A program made the position numbers and the translations under genes. A stretch of DNA of 64,000 bases, taken from JACMLX01 sp031374935. GTDB taxonomy: Bacteria > Gemmatimonadota > Gemmatimonadetes > Gemmatimonadales > Gemmatimonadaceae. The stretch covers positions 1 to 64,000 of the forward strand of contig JANMHB010000072.1 of assembly GCA_031374935.1 (NCBI GenBank), read 5' to 3'. Below, piece after piece: positions 9,237 through 20,412 of this stretch. Position 1 is the first letter of the stretch, and every line of letters starts with the position of its first letter. A model generated the notes under the pieces. It made no database searches and was not told the DNA's origin. It saw only the letters and a program-made list of their open reading frames with translations.

Positions 9237-10046
9237 TCAGGCCTTGGATGCAGCGCGACGACGACGACGACCGACCGCCAGCAGTCCAGCCAGCCCCGTT
9301 GCCATCAGCGCGTAGGTCGACGGCTCGGGCACCACATTGCCTGGCGGTGGCGGATTGTTGACGAAACCAATCAGGTTCTTCGTCAGCTGCTGCATTTCAA
9401 AGGTGCGGTTCCCTTCCATGAAGTTCACGTCGAGGATCGACGTCAGCGAACCGGCCGTCGCGTTGGCCAGTGTGCCAATCGTCCACGCGACACCCGCACC
9501 GATCGCACCGTTGTTCGTGATCCACTGGCCGGTACCGAACCCGTTGAACGCGCCGGCGCAGGCAAAGCTGATCGACGAGACGGCATTCGGACCAGTGAAC
9601 GGTGCGTTGACGGTCTGGGCGTCAGCCGGACAGGTCCCGGTGCCACCATTGCCCAGGTTGCCGCCGCCCGCCGCTGCGATCAGCGTGAAGATCGAGGCGT
9701 TCCGCGTCGTGAAGTTGTTGTTCTCGCCCATCATGAACACACGGCCGCCCCCCTGCAGATAGGACAAATACTGCGACTGCTGGCCGCCCGTCAGCGCGAA
9801 GGTGTTCGAGAAGCGGATGTCCCAGATCTGGCTGAAGCCGGCGAAGTTCACCGGGACACCATCGGCGATGGTCACCGTGTTGCCGACCGCTTCGTGCAGG
9901 GTCTTGAGATTGTTCGTGATGTTGGTCGTCGTTGTCGGTTCGGACGTGCCTGTGCTGCCGTTGATGATCAGAATGCTCTGCGCGCTTGCCACCGACGGCA
10001 AGACGACGAGGGCGGCGATCGTGAACAGCGACTTCAATCGGTTCAT
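9237..10046 (-). CDS. PEP-CTERM surface protein with a possible GATase-1/ThuA-like domain
   Basis: 269 aa. The start is the ATG at 10046, with a GTGGAG ribosome site 8 nt upstream and a clear signal peptide (MNRLKSLFTIAALVVLPSVASAQ). The C-terminus is a textbook PEP-CTERM sorting tail: VVPEPSTYALMATGL, a short hydrophobic helix, then GRRRRRAASKA. Such proteins are cut and anchored at the cell surface by an exosortase. The body (SILIINGSTG..., YLSYLQGGGRVFMMGENNNF) resembles the alpha/beta class-I glutamine-amidotransferase/ThuA fold without an obvious catalytic cysteine; this fold assignment is tentative. The body is Asn/Gly/Thr-rich, as usual for exported PEP-CTERM proteins. No exosortase gene lies in the window. 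Confidence 0.88.
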   Translation of the reverse strand: MNRLKSLFTIAALVVLPSVASAQSILIINGSTGTSEPTTTTNITNNLKTLHEAVGNTVTIADGVPVNFAGFSQIWDIRFSNTFALTGGQQSQYLSYLQGGGRVFMMGENNNFTTRNASIFTLIAAAGGGNLGNGGTGTCPADAQTVNAPFTGPNAVSSISFACAGAFNGFGTGQWITNNGAIGAGVAWTIGTLANATAGSLTSILDVNFMEGNRTFEMQQLTKNLIGFVNNPPPPGNVVPEPSTYALMATGLAGLLAVGRRRRRAASKA

Positions 10047-10432
10047 GCGACGAGCTCCACTTGAGGATGGTCCGACGTATAGCATCGCCCATGCCACCCC
10101 TTCTGGATGGCCGCGAGGTGTTCACCAGAAGATGTAACCCACCACACATCAACGACTTAGCCGGATGACACCCTCGCGAACGCTCGCCCGCAGGAGCGCC
10201 GCCGTGCACTAATGGCGCCACAGTGTGGCGCTCGCACCACGGCGAGGTGGTCGCGGTATCGGCGTCATCCGCGGCCGCGCGAGCAGCGGCGGTTCAGTCA
10301 GCAGATGTGTCAGGAATGCGCGTCAGTGGCCCACGCGGAAATCGTCCGCCCTGATTTGCAAAGCACAGCGGGCCTCCGCACTTGCAGAGGCCCGCTGACA
10401 TGGAACGGCAGAAGCAATCGCAGCGTGGCGCG
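10047..10432. other. 386-bp intergenic region between the two PEP-CTERM genes
   Basis: Apart from the terminator hairpin at 10367-10396, I see no gene here. It should hold the promoter of the gene starting at 10046; a TATACG hexamer about 35 nt before that start could be a -10 box, but no convincing -35 is visible. Confidence 0.6.
10367..10396 (-). terminator. Terminator of the second PEP-CTERM gene
   Basis: 10-bp perfect stem AGCGGGCCTC (10367-10376) with GAGGCCCGCT (10387-10396) and a 10-nt loop, about 37 bp past the stop at 10433. Same GCGGGCC core as the hairpin after the neighbouring PEP-CTERM gene. Confidence 0.75.
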
Positions 10433-11221
10433 TCAGCCCGCAACCCGATTCCGGCGCCGGCGGGCAAGACCAGCCAAGCCGACGAGTCCGGTGGCCATCA
10501 GCGCGTACGTTGACGGTTCCGGCACCACATTCGGATCGACCGGCGGCGGTGTCACGGCCCCGAAGCCGTCGAGATAGACCTGGCCTTCATGGCCAGCAGG
10601 CTGGCAGTCGGCCGCCAGCAGGATCAGGCTGAAGTCGTTACCGAGAAAGCCGGACACGTCCAGTTGCTCGATCTGCCATGAGGTGGTGTAATAGTACCCC
10701 GTTGATGACAATGCGAAGCGGCTATCAATGCCACCACCACCCGTAGCCGCGGTGTACGTGCGATCGATCAGCACCGATCCGGTCGTCTCGTTGCGCAGCA
10801 GCAGCTTGAACGCTGCCGAGTTGCTGGTGGCGTGCGCTCCTTCGAGCACTGCGGCCCAGGCAAAGAAGATGCTGCTCTGCTGGTAATTGTTGACCCGTTG
10901 CGTGATGACGGATGCGAATCCGCCGTTGAACAGGTCTTCGATGCGATAGGAGAAGTTGCCGGAGTACACCTGATTCAGGCGGCCATCGGTATTCGCCATG
11001 ACACCCGGGCCGACAACCGCCGAGCGATTCGAGGCCTGATTGCGCGAACCTCCCGGGAGAAAATCGAAGGGGTTCAGTTGTGCATTGGTGAGACTGGTCC
11101 GGCTTCCGCCGCCGGCGGTCCACCCGCTTGCCGTGCCGTCCTCGAAACCGCCGTTCGTGAACTGTGCGCTGAGTGGTGACGCGCACAACAACGCCGCCGC
11201 CAGCGCGAACTGTGTTTTCAT
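10433..11221 (-). CDS. PEP-CTERM surface protein with NGGFE-type jelly-roll domain
   Basis: 262 aa from the ATG at 11221, preceded by an AGAGGAT ribosome site. Signal peptide MKTQFALAAALLCASPLSAQ, then FTNGGFEDGTASGWTAGGG, the usual opening of carbohydrate-binding/jelly-roll modules in exported proteins. The C-terminus is a PEP-CTERM tail (VVPEPSTYALMATGL, hydrophobic stretch, ARRRRNRVAG) nearly identical in its first 15 residues to that of the gene at 9237, so the two are probably sorted by one exosortase. A ligand-binding or structural surface role is likely; no enzyme motif is seen. Confidence 0.88.
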   Translation of the reverse strand: MKTQFALAAALLCASPLSAQFTNGGFEDGTASGWTAGGGSRTSLTNAQLNPFDFLPGGSRNQASNRSAVVGPGVMANTDGRLNQVYSGNFSYRIEDLFNGGFASVITQRVNNYQQSSIFFAWAAVLEGAHATSNSAAFKLLLRNETTGSVLIDRTYTAATGGGGIDSRFALSSTGYYYTTSWQIEQLDVSGFLGNDFSLILLAADCQPAGHEGQVYLDGFGAVTPPPVDPNVVPEPSTYALMATGLVGLAGLARRRRNRVAG

Positions 11222-11433
11222 GAGATCCTCTGAGTGAACGCAATGAGGACGAGAATCGGCCGATCGTCTGCTCACACGGCAAACGATGTACCAATACCGC
11301 ACATACTCGGCCTCTCCTCATACGACGTCACTCATTGCGCCGTGCTCTCGCGCAAAACGTTGCGCTCTCCCGCCGGAACTGTCGCACGAGCGCCACGATC
11401 ATCAAGTGACGCACTCAACCATTCGCCGACCGC

Positions 11434-12621
11434 TCAGCGCGCCGACACCATCGCATGCTGTGCCTCGATCCAGCTGGTGTGGTAGGCGGGGTCCTCGATC
11501 GCGGCGATCTGCCTGGCGACCTTCAGTGGCTTGAAGGAATCCATCATCACCGCCAGTTCCTTCGTTTCCTTCTGCCCGATGCTCGCTTCGGCGCGCCCAG
11601 GATGCGGGCCGTGCGGAATGCCGTCGGGGTGATGCGTGATCGCGCCGAACTCGATGCCCTTGCGACTCATGAAGTCATCCGAGGCATAGAAGATCACCTC
11701 GTCGGAATCCACGTTGCTGTGATTGTACGGCGCCGGAATCGCGTTGGGATCAAAGTCGTAGGGACGCGGGCAGAACGAGCAGATGACGAACCCATCGCCC
11801 TGAAACGTCTGGTGCACCGGCGGTGGCTGATGCACCCGTCCGACGATCGGCTCGAAATCATGGATGTTGAACGTCCAGGGATAGAAGCAGCCATCCCATC
11901 CGACCACGTCGAATGGGTGATGATCGAGGATGTACTCCTGCAGCGCATCGTACTGCTTCACGAGAATGCGGAAATCGCCCATCTCATCATACGTCTTGAG
12001 TTCGCGCGGCACGCCGAAGTCCCGCTCGGAGTATGGCGCGCCTTCGATCAGCTGGCCGAACTCGTTGCGATAGCGCTTCGGTGGACGGATGTGTCCCCGG
12101 CTTTCGTGCACCAGCAGATTCGTCGGTCCTGCGGCGTTGTCGAGCTTCCAGCGGTGCATGATGCCACGATGAATCACGACGTAATCGCCCTCGCGGTACG
12201 GCAGGTCACCGAATTGCGTCTCGACGATCCCCTGCCCTTTGGCCACGTAGACGACTTCGTCGGCCTGTGCGTTGCGATAGAAGTGGGCGTCGGTCTCGTC
12301 TGGCGCCACGAAGTACATGGCGATGTCGCTGTTGAACACCAGCGGCACGCGGTCGAGGGTGGGGCTGCCGCCTGTCGTCAGCCGCGACGTGAACCACTTC
12401 CGATGCTTGAGCGTCTCGTCGGGATCCGCTTCGAGCGTCACATCGCGGAAGCGCCGCACACTCTTGACGGTCGTGGGCGGATGAATGTGGTAGAGCAGCG
12501 CCGAGGTGCCGGTGAAGCCTTCGTGGCCCATCAGCTGCTCCGAGTAGATGCCGCCGTCGGGCCGGCGATGCACGGTATGGCGCTTCTGCGGAATGCGGCC
12601 AAGCGAGTGGTAGTATGGCAC
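11434..12621 (-). CDS. hmgA: Homogentisate 1,2-dioxygenase
   Basis: Opens the ring of homogentisate to maleylacetoacetate with non-heme Fe(II), in tyrosine/phenylalanine degradation. 395 aa, slightly shorter than the proteobacterial or human enzymes (about 430-445). Recognised by the overall cupin pattern, by DVVGWDGCFYPWTFNIHDFE, and by probable iron ligands His301 and Glu308 (in HSNVDSDEVIFY) plus His337 or His340 in IPHGPHPG. Last gene of the minus-strand run hppD, FAH-like, hmgA; the 62-bp gap to its upstream neighbour fits one transcript. Confidence 0.93.
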   Translation of the reverse strand: MPYYHSLGRIPQKRHTVHRRPDGGIYSEQLMGHEGFTGTSALLYHIHPPTTVKSVRRFRDVTLEADPDETLKHRKWFTSRLTTGGSPTLDRVPLVFNSDIAMYFVAPDETDAHFYRNAQADEVVYVAKGQGIVETQFGDLPYREGDYVVIHRGIMHRWKLDNAAGPTNLLVHESRGHIRPPKRYRNEFGQLIEGAPYSERDFGVPRELKTYDEMGDFRILVKQYDALQEYILDHHPFDVVGWDGCFYPWTFNIHDFEPIVGRVHQPPPVHQTFQGDGFVICSFCPRPYDFDPNAIPAPYNHSNVDSDEVIFYASDDFMSRKGIEFGAITHHPDGIPHGPHPGRAEASIGQKETKELAVMMDSFKPLKVARQIAAIEDPAYHTSWIEAQHAMVSAR

Positions 12622-12683
12622 AGATACCTCGAGCTGCGGAGCGATGATGGTGCCGCACAGAAGTGCAGCGCCCGAACGACGAA

Positions 12684-13538
12684 CTAGCGGACGGCGAGCG
12701 AAAGGGTGCCGAGGCCAGGCGCGCTCACACGCACCCAGGATCCAGGAAGCATCGGCGGCCGGCCTGCGGCCTCCGACTCGTGTGGAAAGATGGCAAGGAG
12801 ATCACCGGGCCGCAGCGTGTGACTGCGCAACGCGCTGCGCGCCAACGCGTGGAATGCGCGCCGGTCGGGCGCCGCGACACGCACCGTCTCATCGGCCAGG
12901 GCACTTGCAGCGAGCGGCGCCACCCGGCGCAGCAGAATCGATTCCGGGCTGCGTCGCGGCACGGCCAGAAACGGCCCCACCGCACCCGGCGCGAGGACGG
13001 TCGCCTGATCGTGTCCCAGCTGCGGCCAGCCGAGGACGACCATGCTGCCGACGAGCGCGTCATCGAGCATTCCATCGGTGAGCTCGCTGCCCGCCGCCAG
13101 CGTCGTACCAAGGACGGCTGCCAGACCACCACGCGCTGCGGCGGCGTCCGTCCTCGACAGCTGGCTGCCCGGCCCATGCAATGTGGTCGGATCCGCGAAA
13201 TGCAGTACATCGGTGCCGTGCCCAGCCACGATACTGCGCGCCAGCGGGATCGGGGCGACGAGGTGGACGCTCTCGGTCGCGAATGCGGCGCGCGTCGGGC
13301 CGTGCACGATGGCACCGGCAGCGCGCCGGAGCATGTCGAGCTGCGCCAGGGCCTCCAGCGCGTCGGTGAGGCCAAACGGCGCCAGGTCGATGACCTCGGT
13401 GGCGTCGAGCGACAGCAGGCCAGCGTGCACGGCATCACGATTGGCCGGGATGAACGACACCAACCGAACGGCGCTCAGCCGGTCGACCGCCTGCGTGGTA
13501 CCCCTGGTACCGCTGGTACCGCCTGTACCGTCGGTCAC
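12684..13538 (-). CDS. Degenerate fumarylacetoacetate hydrolase-family protein
   Basis: 284 aa from a GTG at 13538, 31 bp after hppD and preceded by a G-rich stretch; internal TTG or GTG codons near VRLVSFIPANRD would remove a Thr/Gly-rich leader (TDGTGGTSGTRGTTQ) made of 9-bp near-repeats. Family resemblance: the N-terminal RLVSF segment, THLGPG-like PTTLHGPGSQLSR, RSHTLRPGDLLA and SAPGLGTLSLAV at the C-terminus. Where active FAH enzymes have the metal site D-Y-E-x-E-L, this protein has A-R-G-G-L, and the usual GTPxG loop is also absent. Position between hppD and hmgA points to homogentisate catabolism, but catalysis as a normal FAH is doubtful. Confidence 0.75.
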   Translation of the reverse strand: MTDGTGGTSGTRGTTQAVDRLSAVRLVSFIPANRDAVHAGLLSLDATEVIDLAPFGLTDALEALAQLDMLRRAAGAIVHGPTRAAFATESVHLVAPIPLARSIVAGHGTDVLHFADPTTLHGPGSQLSRTDAAAARGGLAAVLGTTLAAGSELTDGMLDDALVGSMVVLGWPQLGHDQATVLAPGAVGPFLAVPRRSPESILLRRVAPLAASALADETVRVAAPDRRAFHALARSALRSHTLRPGDLLAIFPHESEAAGRPPMLPGSWVRVSAPGLGTLSLAVR

Positions 13539-13569
13539 GCCCCGCCCCGACTCGCGCGCACCGCGGCCG

Positions 13570-14694
13570 TCAGAGGTTTCCGCGCAGCGCCTGTTCGCGC
13601 TCGATGGCCTCGAACAGCGCCTTGAAGTTGCCTTTGCCGAAACTGCGGGCACCCTTGCGTTGAATGATCTCGTAGAAGACCGTGGGCCGATCCTGCACGG
13701 GCTTGGTGAAGATCTGCAACAGATACCCTTCGTCATCCCGATCGACGAGAATCCCCAGCTCCTTGAGCGGGGCGAGATCCTCATCGATGTGGCCGACGCG
13801 ATCGAGCAGGGTGTCGTAGTAGGTGGTCGGCACGCGCAGGAATTCCACGCCGCGCGTCTTCAATTCGGTGACGGTGGCGATGATGTCGTTCGTCGCCAGT
13901 GCCAGGTGTTGCACTCCGGCGCCGTGATAGAAGTCCAGATACTCATCGATCTGGCTCCGCTTCTTGCCGGCGGCCGGCTCGTTGATCGGGAACTTGATCC
14001 GGTCGTTGCCGCTGGCGACCACCTTCGACATCAGCGACGTGTATTCGGTGCTGATGTCGGTGTCATCGAAGCTGATCAGGTTCCGGAAGCCCATCACATC
14101 TTCGTAGAACTTGCACCACTGGTTCATCTTGCCGAGTTCCACGTTCCCGACGCAGTGATCGACATACTGCACACCGACCGGTGCGGTGACCAGATCCGAG
14201 GTCCGTGGCTCGAAGCCCGGCATGAACACGCCGGTGTAGTCGCTCCGTTCCACCAACGTGTGAATCGTCTCGCCGTAGGTGCAGATGCTGGCTGTGACAA
14301 CGCGGCCATGGGCATCCTCGGCCACCTTCGGTTCCTTCCACGCCTTCGCGCCGCGCTCGATGGCGCGCCGGAACATCTCGCGGGCATCGTCCACCCACAG
14401 CGCAATGTCCTTCACGCCGTCGCCATGCCGGCGGACATGCTGATTGATCCAGTGCTCCGGGTCGAAGGCACTGGTGAGCACGAGCCGGATCTTGTTCTGC
14501 TGCAGCACGTAGGAGCAGGTGTCGCGCTCGCCGGTTTCGGGGCCGCGATACGCCACCAGCTGGTATCCGAACGTCGTGCGATAGAAGTGCGCGGCCTGCT
14601 TGGCATTGCCCACGAGGAACTCGACGTAGTCGGTACCGTTGATCGGGAACGTATCGAGCGTGGCTGCCGCGTCGGGGCGTGTCTGGGTCGCCAT
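13570..14694 (-). CDS. hppD: 4-Hydroxyphenylpyruvate dioxygenase
   Basis: Converts 4-hydroxyphenylpyruvate to homogentisate. 374 aa. The ATG at 14694 is preferred over one four codons upstream because a GGAG lies 8 nt before it. Two VOC domains; iron ligands His180 (VDHCVGNV), His263 (GVQHLALAT) and Glu342 (FYEIIQRKG), with the conserved LLQIFTKPVQDRPT. First gene of the tyrosine-degradation operon continuing through the FAH-like gene and hmgA. Full-length and apparently functional. Confidence 0.96.
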   Translation of the reverse strand: MATQTRPDAAATLDTFPINGTDYVEFLVGNAKQAAHFYRTTFGYQLVAYRGPETGERDTCSYVLQQNKIRLVLTSAFDPEHWINQHVRRHGDGVKDIALWVDDAREMFRRAIERGAKAWKEPKVAEDAHGRVVTASICTYGETIHTLVERSDYTGVFMPGFEPRTSDLVTAPVGVQYVDHCVGNVELGKMNQWCKFYEDVMGFRNLISFDDTDISTEYTSLMSKVVASGNDRIKFPINEPAAGKKRSQIDEYLDFYHGAGVQHLALATNDIIATVTELKTRGVEFLRVPTTYYDTLLDRVGHIDEDLAPLKELGILVDRDDEGYLLQIFTKPVQDRPTVFYEIIQRKGARSFGKGNFKALFEAIEREQALRGNL

Positions 14695-15051
14695 CTGTAG
14701 CTCCACCTCCGGAAAGCCGGCCCCTGTGCCGCGGCACTCGCGGCGGTAGGGGGCTCAGCGTAGCTCAGTTCATCTGTGACCTGCTCTGCTCCATGGTCTC
14801 TGACCACGTCCCGCGGAGCTGTCCGCAGCCAGACTCCAGTCCGTGGAGTTCGGCCACGCGAGCTGCATGCGCCGGCATATCCTTAAGATACGTCCTGCCC
14901 CGTGTTCTGTGACGTCCAGTCCTCCCAGTGGCGGGCGGGCCGTTCCATGCCTCCCCAGGAGCTGCCCTCCCACCCCGGCGTGCCGCTGGTCGTCCCTCGT
15001 CGTGCCAGACCGTCGATGCCGCCGCGAAGATCTCCCATCCGTCCCACGGGC
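14695..15051. other. Divergent regulatory region, hppD / oligopeptidase B
   Basis: 357 bp between divergent starts (shorter if the peptidase begins at 15016). It holds no gene I can support. The near-palindrome TATCCTTAAGATA around 14877-14889 is a locally AT-rich island that could belong to a promoter or operator. Confidence 0.45.
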
Positions 15052-17181
15052 ATGCCAACGTCACTCACCCGCACCGCTCTCCTCGTGCTTGCCGCCGCTC
15101 TCACTACGCCCTCCGCCGACGCCCAGCGCGTCATGCCACCTGTCGCCGCCAGGCAGACGAAGGTCGACACGCTGCACGGCGAGGTGCTGGTTGACGACTA
15201 CGCCTGGTTTCGCAATCGCGGGAACGCGGCTGTGATCGCCCATCTGGAAGCGGAGAACGCGTACACCGAGTCGATGACCGCCTCGACGCAGCCGCTGCGC
15301 GACGCGCTGTACGCCGAGCTGGTGGGTCGCATCAAGGAGACGGACCTGACCGTGCCGACCTACGACGCGCCCTACTGGTACTACACGCGCACCGAGCAGG
15401 GCAAGGCGTACCCGATCCACTGCCGGAAGTTGCGTACGCTCGAGGCGGCGGAAGAAGTCATCTTCGATCAGAACGCCGCCGCCAAGGGCCGGAAGTTCTT
15501 CAGCCTTGGCGGCTTTGAAGTCAGCCCGGACCACCAGCTGCTGGCGCTGCTGGTGGACACCACCGGCTACGAAGACTTCACGCTGCGGGTGAAGGATCTG
15601 CGCACCGGCAAGTTCCTTCGGGATCGCAAGGAGAAGCTCGGCTTCGGCCTGGCCTGGGCGAGCGACAACCGGACGGTCTTCTACATGAGTACCGACAGCG
15701 CAAAACGCGGCGATCGCGTGTGGCGACATACGATCGGCACCTCGGTCCGGCAGGACATGAGTGTGTACCACGAACCGAACGTGCTGTTCAACGTGGGCGT
15801 GCAGCGCCTGCGCAGCGGCACGTTCATCGCGATCTCGGCCGGCAGTTTCACGCAGGGCGAGACACGGGTCATCGACGCCGCGAACCCCACCCGTCCGGCG
15901 CGCGTGATTGCGGCGCGGCGCGCCGGCGTCGAGTACGATGTGGAGCACGGCAACGGATACTTCTGGATCGTCACCAACGACGGCGCCCCGAATTTCAGGG
16001 TGGCCCGGGTTCGCGATGACGCCACCGATCTGTCGGCGTGGACTGACTGGCTGCCGGCACGCGCCGACGTCTTCGTCGAGAACATCAGCGTCTTTCAGGG
16101 CCACGCCGTCGTCAGTGAACGCCGCGAGGGGTTGCGCCGGTTGCGGGTCACCACGCTGGCCACCAACGACACGCATGACATTGCGTTCCCCGAGGCCGCC
16201 TACGGCGTCTCACTGGCCGGGAACCCCATGTTCGAGTCGTCGTCATTGCGATTCACCTATTCGTCACTGGTGACGCCAAGTACCGTCTTCGACTACGACC
16301 TGACGACGCGCGAACGCACCGTGAAGAAGACGCAGGAGGTTCTTGGCGGATACGACCCGACGAAATACGGCGTCGAACGCCGCATGGCGCGCGCCCGCGA
16401 CGGGGTGATGGTGCCGGTGTCGATCGTGTATCGCCTGCCGCTGGTGCGCGATGGCATGCGGCCGCTGCTGGAGTACGCCTACGGCTCGTACGGCGCGAAC
16501 ACCGAGCCGACCTTCAGTGCCAACCGCGTGTCGCTGCTGGACCGCGGTGTCATCTATGCCATCGCGCACATCCGCGGCGGGCAGGAGATGGGCCGCGCCT
16601 GGTACGACGACGGCAAGATGCTGAAGAAGAAGAACACCTTCACCGATTTCATCGACGTCGGTGAGTTTCTGGTGGCGGAGGGATACTCATCGAAGGACCG
16701 CCTGCTCGCGAATGGTGGCAGCGCCGGCGGGCTGCTGATGGGCGTGGTGGCCAACATGCGGCCGGATCTGTACAAGGCCATCATTGCCGCAGTGCCGTTC
16801 GTCGATGTGATCAACACGATGTCAGACGCCAGCATCCCGCTCACCGCGCAGGAATGGGAGCAATGGGGCAACCCTGCCAACCCGGCGGAGTATGCCTACA
16901 TGCGCAGCTACTCACCGTACGAGAACGTCGAGCGGAAGGCATATCCGGCCATGCTGGTGACCAGCGGGCTGAATGACAGTCGGGTGGCCTACTGGGAACC
17001 GACGAAGTGGGTGGCCCGGCTGCGGGAACGGAAGACGGATACCAATCCGCTCCTGCTCCGCATGAACATGGGCGCCGGCCACGGCGGCAGCAGCGGCCGC
17101 TACGAGCGCCTGAAGGAAATCGCGTTCGACTATGCGTTCATGCTCGAACAGGTGGGGCGGGCGGGCAGCGTGGTGCCGTAA
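15052..17181 (+). CDS. Exported oligopeptidase B-like peptidase (S9A)
   Basis: 709 aa from the ATG at 15052, which gives a signal peptide (MPTSLTRTALLVLAAALTTP, cleaved near ADAQ); the ATG at 15016 is an alternative. Propeller domain followed by the S9A catalytic domain. Triad: Ser557 in NGGSAGGLLMG, Asp642 in GLNDSRVAYWEP, His677 in GAGHGGSSGR. The stretch AAVPFVDVINTMSDASIPLT and EWEQWGNP match protease II (PtrB), which cleaves after basic residues in peptides up to about 30 residues. E. coli PtrB is cytosolic; the leader here argues for an exported version. Confidence 0.93.
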   Translation: MPTSLTRTALLVLAAALTTPSADAQRVMPPVAARQTKVDTLHGEVLVDDYAWFRNRGNAAVIAHLEAENAYTESMTASTQPLRDALYAELVGRIKETDLTVPTYDAPYWYYTRTEQGKAYPIHCRKLRTLEAAEEVIFDQNAAAKGRKFFSLGGFEVSPDHQLLALLVDTTGYEDFTLRVKDLRTGKFLRDRKEKLGFGLAWASDNRTVFYMSTDSAKRGDRVWRHTIGTSVRQDMSVYHEPNVLFNVGVQRLRSGTFIAISAGSFTQGETRVIDAANPTRPARVIAARRAGVEYDVEHGNGYFWIVTNDGAPNFRVARVRDDATDLSAWTDWLPARADVFVENISVFQGHAVVSERREGLRRLRVTTLATNDTHDIAFPEAAYGVSLAGNPMFESSSLRFTYSSLVTPSTVFDYDLTTRERTVKKTQEVLGGYDPTKYGVERRMARARDGVMVPVSIVYRLPLVRDGMRPLLEYAYGSYGANTEPTFSANRVSLLDRGVIYAIAHIRGGQEMGRAWYDDGKMLKKKNTFTDFIDVGEFLVAEGYSSKDRLLANGGSAGGLLMGVVANMRPDLYKAIIAAVPFVDVINTMSDASIPLTAQEWEQWGNPANPAEYAYMRSYSPYENVERKAYPAMLVTSGLNDSRVAYWEPTKWVARLRERKTDTNPLLLRMNMGAGHGGSSGRYERLKEIAFDYAFMLEQVGRAGSVVP

Positions 17182-17224
17182 GCCACCGGGCAGCGTGTGC
17201 GCATGCACGCAGACAGCGCGCAAC

Positions 17225-17264
17225 ACACGCGCCGCACCCGCCTGCATGCGGGTGCGGCGCGTGT
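17225..17264. terminator. Strong bidirectional terminator
   Basis: A 17-bp perfect inverted repeat (17225-17241 with 17248-17264, core GCGCCGCACCCGC) with a 6-nt loop CTGCAT. It fills the gap between the convergent oligopeptidase B and acetoacetyl-CoA synthetase genes and touches the stop codon of the latter (17266). It lacks a T tract but is the strongest hairpin I found in the window. Confidence 0.85.
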
Positions 17265-17265
17265 C

Positions 17266-19287
<2,022 letters not shown>

Positions 19288-19569
19288 GGCCGCCCCACTG
19301 TCGCGCCGGCGTGACACCAGGTGGCTCGAGCTCGGCGCCCCCCTGCTGCTGGCACCCGTCGGCACGGACGCAGTGTGGGATTCATACCGCACTCATCAGC
19401 AAAGATTGGCGAAGTGTAATTTTCGTATGTTGCGGCTCTGCAACCATTTACAGCCTCAATGGATGAGGTAGAAAACCCTGTTACTCCCAATGGTCGGGCT
19501 CGTCATCAGAACGTTCAGAGGCACCACCCTGCGACACCGCGCGACGACGCGCCCTGCCGGCAAGGCTCC

Positions 19570-20391
19570 ATGCATCGTTCCCGTTCGTTGCTGCTGTACA
19601 CCATGTGCGCCCTCGGCGTCAGTTTGCCGTCAGCGACGCATGCGCAGTACGTCGCTGCGGCGTTCTCGGTTGGCGGGATTCACTTCGCCACGCCCTTCGC
19701 ATCGCCACTCCAGGCCGCCCTGAGCGCGACGACCGTGCGCCTGCCGCTTGGCTACGACCTCGACTTCGCCGCTGACGCACGGACGCAAAACTACCTGCCG
19801 GAACTGCTGCTGGCGCGGGATTCCACGGTGCGCCGATGGCCCGTGCGCAGTGATGACCCGATCCGCGTCTGGATTCAGTCGCCGCGCCAGCGACTCGACG
19901 GATGGGAGACGTCGTTCCCCGACATGGCGCAGCAGGCGATCGAGGAGTGGGCGTCGGTTGGCCTGCCGCTCAGCTTCCGTATCGTGGAGGACTCAGCCCG
20001 CGCCGAATTGCTGGTGCTGTGGACCGATCGACTGGGCGCGGACGAAAGCGGCCGCACGGTCTGGTGGAGCACCGCCGCCGGGTGGATCACCCGCGCCAGG
20101 GTAACGCTGAGCACCCATGCCAGCGATGGGCTGCCACAGACTCCAAGAGCGCTGCGGGCCGTCGCCCTTCACGAAGTTGGGCATGCGATCGGGCTCGGCC
20201 ACACGGCCGACGCCCGCAACGTCATGGCGCCGTGGGTTGAGGTCACAGAACTGAGCGACGCCGACCGGGATACCGCGACCCAGCTGTACAAGATGCCAGT
20301 GGGTCGCGTGCTCGCCGACGCCGAAGCACGCACCGACGCCGGCAACATGGTCCGACGCGCCAAGCCACGGCGGAGCGCGACTCCCGAGTAG
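19570..20391 (+). CDS. Secreted matrixin-like zinc metalloprotease
   Basis: 273 aa from the ATG at 19570, which begins the signal peptide (MHRSRSLLLYTMCALGVSLP, cleaved near THAQ). The zinc site HEVGHAIGLGH (ALHEVGHAIGLGHTADARNVM) with a downstream methionine (NVMAP) is the metzincin/matrixin pattern. The segment RVWIQSPRQRLDGWETSFPDMAQQAIEEW is the typical strand and helix preceding the active site. Predicted extracellular or periplasmic endopeptidase. Divergent from the acetoacetyl-CoA synthetase gene across 282 bp that is unusually AT-rich near 19395-19460, probably the promoters. Confidence 0.88.
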   Translation: MHRSRSLLLYTMCALGVSLPSATHAQYVAAAFSVGGIHFATPFASPLQAALSATTVRLPLGYDLDFAADARTQNYLPELLLARDSTVRRWPVRSDDPIRVWIQSPRQRLDGWETSFPDMAQQAIEEWASVGLPLSFRIVEDSARAELLVLWTDRLGADESGRTVWWSTAAGWITRARVTLSTHASDGLPQTPRALRAVALHEVGHAIGLGHTADARNVMAPWVEVTELSDADRDTATQLYKMPVGRVLADAEARTDAGNMVRRAKPRRSATPE

Positions 20392-20412
20392 TTCGCGACT
20401 CCGTGGCAGGAT

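Noticed and set aside
11350..11365. Inverted repeat GCGCAA-AACG-TTGCGC after hmgA
   Set aside because: Only a 6-bp stem with no T tract; could be a weak terminator but not enough to call.
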